Of a DNA stretch of 64,000 nt, positions 42,324-50,726 are shown piece after piece. Numbering within the stretch: position 1 is the first letter of the stretch; every line of letters starts with the position of its first letter. The stretch is taken from NCBI GenBank assembly GCA_020637675.1, contig JACKKD010000001.1:496001-560000 (forward strand), written 5' to 3'. The notes under the pieces are model-generated. The model saw nothing but the letters and a program-made list of their open reading frames with translations, ran no database searches and was not told the DNA's origin. This stretch comes from Paracoccaceae bacterium (GTDB lineage: Bacteria; Pseudomonadota; Alphaproteobacteria; Rhodobacterales; Rhodobacteraceae). A program made the position numbers and the translations under genes.

Positions 42324-42341
42324 GTGACAGTTTGATGACGC
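42324..42341 (-). promoter_or_regulatory. Candidate Pho box
   Basis: The plus strand reads GTGACAGTTTGATGACGC; the minus strand reads GCGTCATCAAACTGTCAC. This matches two CTGTCAT-type repeats with 4-nt spacing (5 of 7 and 6 of 7 positions against CTGTCAT). It lies 24 nt upstream of the Na/Pi cotransporter start but is oriented away from it. The rest of 42226-42365 contains a TTTGTG direct repeat near the LysR start. Confidence 0.55.
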
Positions 42342-42365
42342 AACGACTCATGGCGGACCGACGAC

Positions 42366-44030
42366 GTGCCCGAAACCTCCCCTCTCCTCTTTGTCCTCCA
42401 TGTCGCGGGGGCCGCGGCACTCCTCATCTGGGCGGTTCGCCTCGTCAGGACAGGAGTCGAGCGCGGCTGGGCCGTGCCGCTCCGGCGGCTTCTGCGCCAG
42501 AGCGGCAACAACCGCTTCGCCGCGGCGCTGGCCGGGACGGCCGCTGCCGTCGGGCTGCAAAGTTCCACCGCCGTCGCAGTCCTGACGGCGAACTTCGTGG
42601 CGGCCGGGACGCTGGCCACCGCGTCGGGTCTCGCCATCCTCCTCGGCGCTGACCTCGGCTCGGCCATCGTGGTACGCATCCTTCTAACGCGCGCCGACTG
42701 GCTGGTGCCGGTGATCCTGCTCGCCGGGGTCGCGCTGTTCCTGAAGTCCCAGAGCCGCGAATGGCGCATGGCGGGGCGGGTACTGATCGGGCTCGCCCTG
42801 ATCTTCGTCTCGCTGACGATGATCCGAACGGCCACCGAGCCCCTGTCGGACAGCCGCGCCGTGGCCGCGGCCATGTCCTACCTCGGCCGCGACCCCGTGA
42901 CGGCCTTCGTCATCGGCGCGCTCTTTGCCTGGGGCGTCCTCTCCTCGGTCGCGGCGGTGCTCTTCTTCGTGACGCTCGCGGCACAGGGCATCCTGCCGGT
43001 GTCCGCCGCCGCCGCGCTGGTGCTCGGCGCGAATCTCGGCGGCAGCGTCACCGCCTTCATGCTGACGCCGCGAACCTCCACCGGGGCGCGGCGCGCCGTC
43101 GTTTCCAACCTTGTCCTGCGCGGGGGCGGCGCGGTGGCAACGCTCCTTGCCTTCTCTGCCTTCGCCCCGTCGCTCGACCGGCTCGGAAGCGGGCCTGCGC
43201 AACAGGTGATCAACCTCCATCTCGTCTTCAACTTCGCCGTCGTGATCCTCGCCCTGCCGCTCGTCGGGCCGATGCTTGCGCTCGCCTCGCGCTGGGTCCG
43301 CGAACCCGCCGAAACGCCGGGCCTTGCCCGGACGAGTGCCCTTGACTCCGCAGCGCTCGCCGATCCGAACCGCGCGCTCGCCTGCGCCGCGCGGGAGCTT
43401 CTTCAGATGGGCGAGGCGGTGGAGGCAATGCTGCGCTCGGTCATCGGGCTCTATGCGACCTGGAGCGACGGCGTTGCCGACGCGATCCGCGCAAAGGAAA
43501 CGGAGATCGACAATATGCACATCTCCATAAAGCTTTACCTTGCAAAGCTCCAGCGCAACCTGAAGGACGAGGACGTGTCGGACCGGGCGCTGGAGCTGGC
43601 GGACATGGCGGTGAACCTTGAGACCGCGGGCAACGCCATCGCCGACACGATGCTGGGACTCGCCCAGCGGCTGGACCGGAACGGCACCGTGTTCTCTGAT
43701 ACCGGCTGGCGCGAAATCCGCGATTTCCATGACCGCGTGCTCGCGAACGTCCAGGCCGGGCTCAACGTGCTGATGACGCTGAACCCCGACGCAGCCCGCG
43801 CCCTCGTCGAGGAGAAGGACCGGGTGCGCGACCTCGAACAGGCGCTGCAGCGGTCGCATCTCGACCGGCTGAAGATGGGGCTGAGCGAGAGCATCGAAAC
43901 CTCGAACGTCCACCAGGAAACGCTGCGGGCGCTGAAACAGGTGAACTCCGCGATCACCATGATCGCCTACCCGATCCTCGAGGAGACCGGCGATCTCCTG
44001 TCCAGCCGCCTCAACCGGGCGCGGACCTGA
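42366..44030 (+). CDS. Na/Pi cotransporter family protein with PhoU-like C-terminus
   Basis: A 554-residue NptA/YjbB-type protein. Membrane part residues 1-330 holds two inverted repeats with the QSST motif (GLQSSTAVAVL, about residue 61) and LGANLGGSVTAF (about residue 220). A cytoplasmic PhoU-like helical region follows (about residues 340-550). It moves phosphate with sodium, import or export. GTG 42366 has a poor ribosome-binding site. A candidate Pho box lies just upstream. Confidence 0.9.
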   Translation: MPETSPLLFVLHVAGAAALLIWAVRLVRTGVERGWAVPLRRLLRQSGNNRFAAALAGTAAAVGLQSSTAVAVLTANFVAAGTLATASGLAILLGADLGSAIVVRILLTRADWLVPVILLAGVALFLKSQSREWRMAGRVLIGLALIFVSLTMIRTATEPLSDSRAVAAAMSYLGRDPVTAFVIGALFAWGVLSSVAAVLFFVTLAAQGILPVSAAAALVLGANLGGSVTAFMLTPRTSTGARRAVVSNLVLRGGGAVATLLAFSAFAPSLDRLGSGPAQQVINLHLVFNFAVVILALPLVGPMLALASRWVREPAETPGLARTSALDSAALADPNRALACAARELLQMGEAVEAMLRSVIGLYATWSDGVADAIRAKETEIDNMHISIKLYLAKLQRNLKDEDVSDRALELADMAVNLETAGNAIADTMLGLAQRLDRNGTVFSDTGWREIRDFHDRVLANVQAGLNVLMTLNPDAARALVEEKDRVRDLEQALQRSHLDRLKMGLSESIETSNVHQETLRALKQVNSAITMIAYPILEETGDLLSSRLNRART

Positions 44031-44032
44031 GA

Positions 44033-44932
44033 TCAGCCGGCGACGGCGGCGAGGTGCCGCGCGAAGGCCGGCTCGGCCATCAACGCCTTGCAGCGCGCGA
44101 AGCGCGTCTCGGCATAGGCGCGGAAATCGTCGGCCGGATTGCCGTTCGCAAGCTGGATCAGGCCCCAGAGCGTCCAGAGCAGATCGCACATCGCCTTGTA
44201 GAGGACCACCCTGCCACGGTCGCGGGCCGAGGGCGCCCCGCCGAAATAGGCCCGCAGCATCTCTTCCTCCTGACCTTCGTCGAACTGCGCCTCGACCGAC
44301 AGGTCGCCCAGATCCCACATCGGGTCGTTCATGCCGGAGTATTCCCAGTCCACGATCCACATGCGCAGGCCGGTGTCGAGGAAGTTCTCGCACAGGGGAT
44401 CGCAATGGCAGGGCGCGAGCGGCAGGGGCTGCGCGGCCAGCGCCGCACGCACCGCGCCGGCCTCGGCCACGACGCCGTGGTAGCCTTCCGGCAGGGCCAC
44501 GTCCTTCGTGGCGAGGATGCGCAGGTACTCGTCGATCATGGCGAAGAGCTCGAAGCGGAACGGGAAGACGGCGCCCGAGCGGTGCAGCCGGCGGAATGCC
44601 TCGGCGGCGCGCGCCGGCGCGCCCGTTCGGGTGCGGAATGCCGCCGGGTCCATCGTCACGGCGCCTTCGATGAAACGGGTCACCATGACGCCGGTCCCGG
44701 GGTCGGCATGGATCACTTCGGGGCTCACCCCCGCCCGCGCCGCCTCCCGTGCCGCGACCGCCTCGTTCGCGCGGTCGATGTATTCCTCGGTACCGGCTCC
44801 GGGGATGCGCAGGCAGAGATCGCCCACCCGGTAGACGAGGTTGGTGAGCCCGCCGAGCCGCTCCGGCTCGACCCTGTCCTTCAGCGCCGGGATTCTGGCG
44901 ATCGCCGCGCGGGCACGGTCGATGTCGCTCAT
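44033..44932 (-). CDS. APH/choline-kinase-family phosphotransferase (a)
   Basis: 299 residues of the aminoglycoside phosphotransferase/choline kinase fold. An N-terminal GGLTNLVYRV replaces the usual nucleotide loop. The Brenner motif is HCDPLCENFL (about residue 180) and the metal motif is WIVDWEYSGMNDPMWDLGDLS (about residue 195, catalytic and Mg ligands present). It is last in the seven-gene operon, with a 4-nt overlap. It probably phosphorylates a choline- or ethanolamine-like alcohol. Confidence 0.85.
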   Translation of the reverse strand: MSDIDRARAAIARIPALKDRVEPERLGGLTNLVYRVGDLCLRIPGAGTEEYIDRANEAVAAREAARAGVSPEVIHADPGTGVMVTRFIEGAVTMDPAAFRTRTGAPARAAEAFRRLHRSGAVFPFRFELFAMIDEYLRILATKDVALPEGYHGVVAEAGAVRAALAAQPLPLAPCHCDPLCENFLDTGLRMWIVDWEYSGMNDPMWDLGDLSVEAQFDEGQEEEMLRAYFGGAPSARDRGRVVLYKAMCDLLWTLWGLIQLANGNPADDFRAYAETRFARCKALMAEPAFARHLAAVAG

Positions 44933-47337
44933 GCCTTCAGCCTTTCCATCTTCGCGTCGTAGAGGCAGCGCGGGCCGCGTGTCGCGGCGTAGGGCTTGCC
45001 GAAAGCCTCGATGGTGAAACCCTCCGCCCCAGCCAGTTCGACCGGCAGATAGGCGAAGCCGATGGTCCGGCCGAGGTGATGGCCGTATCCGGCGGAGGTC
45101 AGCGACGCGACGGGGCGGCCCTCGTGCAGGACCGTTTCACCCGAAAGGAACGGGGCGAAGCCCTCGACCGAGAGTGTCACCAGCCGTCGCTTCGGAGCGC
45201 CGAGGGCCGCAAGTGCGGCGCGGCCGGTGAACTCACCCTTGCCCATCGCCACCGCGAAGCCGAGGCCCGCGTCCAGCGGCGTCGTCTCCGGCGTGATGTC
45301 CGCCGACCAGTAGAGATAACCCTTCTCCAGCCGGCAGCTTTCGATGGCGCGGTAGCCGGCATCTTGGATGCCATGCGCCGCGCCGGCCGCCTTCAGCGTC
45401 TCGTAGACGTGGCCGGCATAGTCGGTCGGGACGTAAAGCTCCCAGCCAAGCTCGCCCACATAGCCCACGCGCACGGCAAGCGCGGGCGCCTGGCCGATCA
45501 CGATTTCGCGCGCCGCGAGAAACGGGAAGGCCGCGTTCGTGACGTCCGCATCGGTGACGGATGCCAGCACGTCACGCGCCTTCGGCCCGCAGAGATTGAG
45601 AACCGCGTGGGCATTCGTCACGTCGCGAAGCGCGAGCCCCTCGGGCAGGTGCCGGCTGATCCAGTTGGCGTCGCGCACGCCGAAGCCCGATCCGGTGACG
45701 ATCAGGAAATCCTCCGCGCCCCGGTGCAGGATGGTGAGGTCGGCCTCGATCCCGCCCTTGTCGTTCAGAAGCTGGGTGTAGATCGCCCGGCCCGGCGTCC
45801 CAGATATGTCTGCCGCCGCGATCCGGTTCAGCGCTGCCTGCGCACCCGGCCCCGAAAGCTCGAACTTCGCGAACGAGGTCTGGTCGATCAGCGCGACGCC
45901 AGTACGGATCGCCCGCACCTCGGCGGCGACAGCGTCATGCCAGCCGGGCGTGCCCTCGAAACTCGGGGTGTCGGTCGCGGCTGGGTCCGAGGTCGTGAAC
46001 CAGTTCGCCCGCTCCCAGCCGAAGCGCGCGCCGAACACGGCACCCGCGCTCTTCAAGGGCTCGTAGAGAGAGGAGCGGCGCAGGCCGCGGCCGGCATGGT
46101 GTTCCTCGCCTGGCCAGTGGACCTTGTAATAGGCGGCATAGGCCTCCTGCGCCCGGGCGGAGAGCCAGGAGGCGCGGGCATGGGGGGCACCGAACCGGCG
46201 GGCGTCGAAGGGCCAGAGGTCGAGGCCGGGATCGCCGTTCACGATCCAGTTCGCCATCGCCTCGCCCGCACCGCCGGAGGCCGCGATGCCCGCGGTGAAG
46301 CCGCAGGCGAGGTAGAAGTTGTCGAGTTCCGGCGCGAGACCCATGATCGGCTCGCCGTCCGCCGAAACCGGAATCGGGCCATTGATCACGGTCCTGATGC
46401 CGATCTCGTTCAGGATCGGCAGCCGTTCGGCGGCGGGCAGGGCGAAAAGCTCCAGCCGCTCCATGTTCGCGGGAAAAAGCTCTCGGGCGAAGTCGAAGGG
46501 CGGCCACTGGTTCCAGAGTGTGCGAGTCCCCTCCTCCCACCCGCCGATGGCAAAGGAGCCACCCACGTCCGGCTTCAGATAGAAGTTGTGGTCGGGGTCG
46601 CGCAGGGTCGTCAGATCGTCCGCTATGTCGAGTCCCTTTTCGGTGACGAAGTACTGGTGCTCGACGACACCCGCGGCCACCGCCACCCCCGCCATCGCGC
46701 CGACGCGCCGCGCCCAGTAGCCCGCGGCGTTCACGACGATGTCGGCCGAAACCGTGCCGTGGTCGGTGACGACGCCCAGCGCCCGGCGGCCCTTCACGGG
46801 AATGCCGGAAACTGTCACGCCCTCCTCGATCCGGACACCAGCCCTGCGCGCGCTTGCCGCGAAGGCCATCGTGACCGCATAGGGGTCGATATATCCGTCG
46901 GTCGGGATCCAGGCGGCCCCGACGACGCCCGTCTTCTCGATATGGGGGAACATCCGCTTCGCCTCGTCGGGCGAGACGAGATGCGCCTCGAAGCCGAAGC
47001 TCTTCGCAAGCTGGACCGAGCGGCGGATCTCGCTCCATCGCGCCTCGGACGCGGCAAGGCGCAGCGAACCCACCTTCTTCCAGTCGGTCGCCATGCCGGA
47101 TTCGGCCCCGAGCCGGTCGAACACCGCGACGGAGTTCTGCATCAGCCGCGTGAGCGCCCGCTTGCCGCGCAGTTGGCCGACAAGCCCTGCCGCGTGCCAG
47201 GTGGAGCCGTGCGTCACCTGCGCCTTTTCCAGGACCAGCACGTCGCGCTCGCCCTGACGCGCGAGGTGATAGGCGATGGCCGTGCCGATCGCGCCGGCGC
47301 CGATGATGACGATTCTCGCGTGACGGTCGGACTTCAT
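44929..47337 (-). CDS. FAD/GcvT fusion dehydrogenase, dimethylglycine/sarcosine dehydrogenase-like (a)
   Basis: 802 residues. N-terminal DAO-type FAD domain (IVIIGAGAIGTAIAYHL, residue 9 on) contains STWHAAGLVGQLR (about residue 47), where the His is the covalent-flavin site in mammalian DMGDH and SARDH. A middle FAO_M region and C-terminal GcvT folate-binding domain (about residues 430-790) follow. It oxidatively removes an N-methyl group, passing it to tetrahydrofolate. It overlaps its neighbours by 4 nt each. Confidence 0.9.
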   Translation of the reverse strand: MKSDRHARIVIIGAGAIGTAIAYHLARQGERDVLVLEKAQVTHGSTWHAAGLVGQLRGKRALTRLMQNSVAVFDRLGAESGMATDWKKVGSLRLAASEARWSEIRRSVQLAKSFGFEAHLVSPDEAKRMFPHIEKTGVVGAAWIPTDGYIDPYAVTMAFAASARRAGVRIEEGVTVSGIPVKGRRALGVVTDHGTVSADIVVNAAGYWARRVGAMAGVAVAAGVVEHQYFVTEKGLDIADDLTTLRDPDHNFYLKPDVGGSFAIGGWEEGTRTLWNQWPPFDFARELFPANMERLELFALPAAERLPILNEIGIRTVINGPIPVSADGEPIMGLAPELDNFYLACGFTAGIAASGGAGEAMANWIVNGDPGLDLWPFDARRFGAPHARASWLSARAQEAYAAYYKVHWPGEEHHAGRGLRRSSLYEPLKSAGAVFGARFGWERANWFTTSDPAATDTPSFEGTPGWHDAVAAEVRAIRTGVALIDQTSFAKFELSGPGAQAALNRIAAADISGTPGRAIYTQLLNDKGGIEADLTILHRGAEDFLIVTGSGFGVRDANWISRHLPEGLALRDVTNAHAVLNLCGPKARDVLASVTDADVTNAAFPFLAAREIVIGQAPALAVRVGYVGELGWELYVPTDYAGHVYETLKAAGAAHGIQDAGYRAIESCRLEKGYLYWSADITPETTPLDAGLGFAVAMGKGEFTGRAALAALGAPKRRLVTLSVEGFAPFLSGETVLHEGRPVASLTSAGYGHHLGRTIGFAYLPVELAGAEGFTIEAFGKPYAATRGPRCLYDAKMERLKA

Positions 47338-49772
47338 GCCTTCACCTTGAGGTTTTCAGGGTCGTAGAGCGGCGCGAGCGCGAGCCGCGCCGCAAAGCGC
47401 TCGTTGGCGACGACCAGTTCGTAGCTGCCCGAGGTCAGGTAGTCGTCGCTCACTCCATCCGCGTTGCGCACATAGCCGAAACCGATGGACTTCCCGACCG
47501 TGTAGCCGTAGCCGCCCGAGGTCAGGTAACCCACGGTCTCGCCGTTCCTGAGGATCGTCTCGCGCCCGACCAGCACGGCGGCCGGATCCTCCAGCGTGAA
47601 GCCCGCGAGCCGCTTCTTCAGCGGCTGGCCTGCGACGGCTTCCAACGCCCCGCGGCCGATGAAATCGGCGTTCCGGCGCATCTTCACCGCCCAGCCGAGC
47701 CCCGCCTCGAAAGGCGTGTCGTTCGGCGTGATGTCCGAGGACCAGGCCCGATAGCCCTTCTCCAGCCGCAAGGATTCCAGCGCCCGGTAGCCCACCGGCC
47801 GGATGCCCGCGCCCGCGCCCGCCGCCATCAGTGCGTCGAAGACCCGGCCCGTGGCGGCCAGCGGCACATGCAGTTCCCAGCCGAGCTCGCCCACATAGGT
47901 CACGCGCAGCGCCCGCACCGTGGCCCCCGCGATCCCGATTTCCCGCACGTGGCCGAACGGGAAGGCCGCGTTCGACAGATCCGCCTCCGTCACCCGTGCC
48001 AGCACACCGCGCGCCAGGGGTCCCATCAGCGACAGCACCCCCCAATCCTCGGTGATGTCGCGGATCGCCACGTCCCCCGCGGGCAGATGCTCGGCGATCC
48101 AGGCGAGGTCATGGGTACGGAACCCCGTCCCCGTGACGAGGTAGAAGCGATCCTCCGCCAGCCGCGCCACCGTCAGGTCGCATTCGATCCCGCCGCGCGA
48201 GTTGAGCGCCTGGGTATAGGTCAGCCGCCCCGGCGCCTTCGTCACGTCTGCGGCAAAGACGAAATCGAGGGCGCGCGCCGCATCCGCCCCGCTCACCTCG
48301 TACTTGGCGAAGGAGGACTGGTCGAAGATGCCCACGGCCTCGCGCACATGCCTGTGCTCTTCTCCCACGGCATCAAACCAGTTCTGCCGCCCCATCGAAT
48401 TGACGTCCTTCGCCTCCCTCCCCTCCGGCGCGAACCAGTTCGGCCGTTCCCAGCCGAGCTTCGATCCGAAGACGGCGCGATGCGCCTTCAGCCGGTCATA
48501 GAGCGGCGAGACGATGCGCGGCCGGCCGCTTTCGTATTCCTCATGCGGAAACCCGATGGTGTAATGCTTGCCGTATGCCTCGCAGGTGCGGTCGCGGACC
48601 CAGTCGCGGTCGCGGTGCATGCCGGAGAAGCGGCGGATGTCCACGGTCCAGAGGTCGAGCGGCGCCTCGCCCGTCATCACCCAGTCGGCCAGCACCCAGC
48701 CCGCGCCGCCCCCGGATGCGATGCCAAAGGCGTTGAAGCCGGCGCCGACATACATGTTGGCGCATTCCGGGGCGGAACCGAGGATGAAGTTCCCGTCCGG
48801 GGTGAAGCTTTCCGGCCCATTGATCATCTGCTTGACGCCCGCCTCGGCGAGCGCCGGGATGCGGGCGATCGCCTGATCCATGTGCTGCTCGAAATGATCG
48901 AAATCGTCGTCGAAAAGCCGGAACTCCCAGTCGTCGGGCACATCGCCGGTGGTCCAGGGCTGCGGGTCGGGCTCATAGCCGCCCATGACGAGGCCGCCCA
49001 CTTCCTCCTTGAAGTAGGTGCGACGGTCGGGGTCGCGGATCGTCGGCGCATCGGCGGCGAGCCCCGCGATCTGCTCGGTGACGATATACTGGTGCCTGAC
49101 CGGTTGCAGGGCCACGTTGATACCCGCCATCGCGCCGACCTGCCGCGCCCACTGCCCGGCACAGTTGACGACCTTTTCGCAGGCGATCTCGCCTTGCGTG
49201 GTCTTCACGCTCACGATCCGGTTGCCCGCCATGCCGAAGCCCGTCACCCGCACGCCCTCGACTATCCGCGCGCCATGCATCCGCGCGCCCTTGGCGAGGC
49301 TCTGCGTGATGTCCGAGGGCGATGCCTGCCCGTCGGTCGGCAGCCAGCTTGCGCCGACAAGGTCGCCGACCTCCATCAGCGGCCACATGCGCTTGACCTC
49401 ATCCGGCGAAATGAGGTGCATCTCCATCCCGAAGGACCGCGCCGTCGTGGCGAGCCGCCGGTATTCGGTCCAGCGGTCCGCGTTCGTGGCCAGCCGCAGG
49501 CAGCCGGTCATCTTCCAGCCGGTCTCAAGGCCCGTCTCCGCCGCCAGCCCCTTGTAAAGCTCGACCGAGTATTTCAGCACCCGGGTGATCGAGGCGGAAC
49601 TTCTGAGTTGCCCCACCAGCCCGGCCGCGTGCCAGGTCGAGCCGGAGGTGAGCCGCCCCTGCTCCAAGAGCACCACCTCGGCCTTGTGGTCGCGGGCAAG
49701 GTGATAGGCCGTGGAACAGCCGATGATGCCGCCGCCGATGACGACGATGCGGGCGTGGGCAGGCAGGGTCAT
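47334..49772 (-). CDS. FAD/GcvT fusion dehydrogenase, dimethylglycine/sarcosine dehydrogenase-like (b)
   Basis: 812 residues from ATG 49772, with the same layout as the next gene: IVVIGGGIIGCSTAYHLA, the STWHAAGLVGQLR flavin-attachment motif, and a GcvT domain (from about residue 440). It overlaps the upstream kinase gene and the downstream paralogue by 4 nt each. The tandem suggests two successive demethylations or two substrates. Sarcosine, dimethylglycine or another N-methylated compound are possible substrates; the sequence does not decide. Confidence 0.9.
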   Translation of the reverse strand: MTLPAHARIVVIGGGIIGCSTAYHLARDHKAEVVLLEQGRLTSGSTWHAAGLVGQLRSSASITRVLKYSVELYKGLAAETGLETGWKMTGCLRLATNADRWTEYRRLATTARSFGMEMHLISPDEVKRMWPLMEVGDLVGASWLPTDGQASPSDITQSLAKGARMHGARIVEGVRVTGFGMAGNRIVSVKTTQGEIACEKVVNCAGQWARQVGAMAGINVALQPVRHQYIVTEQIAGLAADAPTIRDPDRRTYFKEEVGGLVMGGYEPDPQPWTTGDVPDDWEFRLFDDDFDHFEQHMDQAIARIPALAEAGVKQMINGPESFTPDGNFILGSAPECANMYVGAGFNAFGIASGGGAGWVLADWVMTGEAPLDLWTVDIRRFSGMHRDRDWVRDRTCEAYGKHYTIGFPHEEYESGRPRIVSPLYDRLKAHRAVFGSKLGWERPNWFAPEGREAKDVNSMGRQNWFDAVGEEHRHVREAVGIFDQSSFAKYEVSGADAARALDFVFAADVTKAPGRLTYTQALNSRGGIECDLTVARLAEDRFYLVTGTGFRTHDLAWIAEHLPAGDVAIRDITEDWGVLSLMGPLARGVLARVTEADLSNAAFPFGHVREIGIAGATVRALRVTYVGELGWELHVPLAATGRVFDALMAAGAGAGIRPVGYRALESLRLEKGYRAWSSDITPNDTPFEAGLGWAVKMRRNADFIGRGALEAVAGQPLKKRLAGFTLEDPAAVLVGRETILRNGETVGYLTSGGYGYTVGKSIGFGYVRNADGVSDDYLTSGSYELVVANERFAARLALAPLYDPENLKVKA

Positions 49773-50656
49773 GTCGCGATCTTTCCGTGAAGGGACTGGT
49801 AGCGGCCGAGCGCGAGATCGAGCCGGCCGAGATAGTCGCGCGCATGGGCGTCGTAATCGGCTCCCGGCGCGGCAAGGAAGATCTCCGACACCATCGCCCA
49901 CATCGCCTCGCGCGCGAGGCTCGCGCACTGCATCGCGTCGAAGGCGCGGGCCGTGGCGGCGTCGGGCGCCTGCCCGAAATAGGCGGAAAGCAGCGCCCCG
50001 GCCTCGTCTGCGTCCATCCCCGCATTCGAGGCCGCCCCGGCGAGATCGAACATCGCCGTCCCGAAGCCCGCATATTCGTAGTCGATGAGCCAGAGCCGCC
50101 CATCCGCATCTTCAAGGAAATTCGCCGGCAGAAGGTCGTGATGGCCGTAGACGATGGGCAGCGACACCTGCGCCGCCTCCATCGCCTCGGCGACGGCGAC
50201 GAGACGCGGCAGATCGCCCGCGAAACGGCTGCCCCCGGCCTTCAGGGTCCGCGCATAGTCACGGATCACGTGGAAGACCCAGAATATCCCCCCCGGCCCG
50301 GACACCTCGCGCGGCATCTTCGCGTGAAACTCCCGCAGATAGCGCCCGACGCGGCCCGGATCGGCGCGCACGTCCGCCTCGCCCCAGGTCCGCGCCGCCA
50401 GGAAGGCCGAGACCATCACCCCCGGCGCGGCATACTCCACCTCGGGCGCGAAGCCGCAGGCATGCGCGGCCCGCGCCGCCATCACCTCGCTCGCGCGGCT
50501 GACATGGTGACACGGAAAATCCGCGCCGAAGCGCACCACATGCGCGCCCGCGGCGTCCGTCACCTTCCAGCTTTCGTTCGACAGCCCCCCGGTCAGCGGC
50601 TCTGCCGAAACCGCGCCGCGCCAGCACGGCAGCGCGCGAAGACGATCGATCGTCAT
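49769..50656 (-). CDS. APH/choline-kinase-family phosphotransferase (b)
   Basis: 295 residues with GGLSNESWKV near residue 23, Brenner motif VYGHHDLLPANFLED (about residue 180), and LWLIDYEYAGFGTAMFDLAG (about residue 200). These are closer to classical choline/thiamine kinases than kinase (a). It starts 70 nt after the permease stop, across a repeat element, and overlaps the flavoprotein gene by 4 nt. Confidence 0.86.
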   Translation of the reverse strand: MTIDRLRALPCWRGAVSAEPLTGGLSNESWKVTDAAGAHVVRFGADFPCHHVSRASEVMAARAAHACGFAPEVEYAAPGVMVSAFLAARTWGEADVRADPGRVGRYLREFHAKMPREVSGPGGIFWVFHVIRDYARTLKAGGSRFAGDLPRLVAVAEAMEAAQVSLPIVYGHHDLLPANFLEDADGRLWLIDYEYAGFGTAMFDLAGAASNAGMDADEAGALLSAYFGQAPDAATARAFDAMQCASLAREAMWAMVSEIFLAAPGADYDAHARDYLGRLDLALGRYQSLHGKIAT

Positions 50657-50666
50657 GGCCCTGCCT

Positions 50667-50705
50667 TTTCATTGTGGCGGCAAATACTCCCGCCGGAGGC
50701 TCCCG
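50667..50705 (-). repeat. Intergenic element, copy 2 (GGAGTATTTG type)
   Basis: On the minus strand: GAGCCTCCGGCGGGAG hairpin, then GGAGTATTTGCCGCC and ATGAAAA. It shares layout and sequence with the elements at 9931-9977 and 57130-57173, and lies just after the permease stop. Confidence 0.75.
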
Positions 50706-50726
50706 CACTCTGCCCTGGCGCGACAC

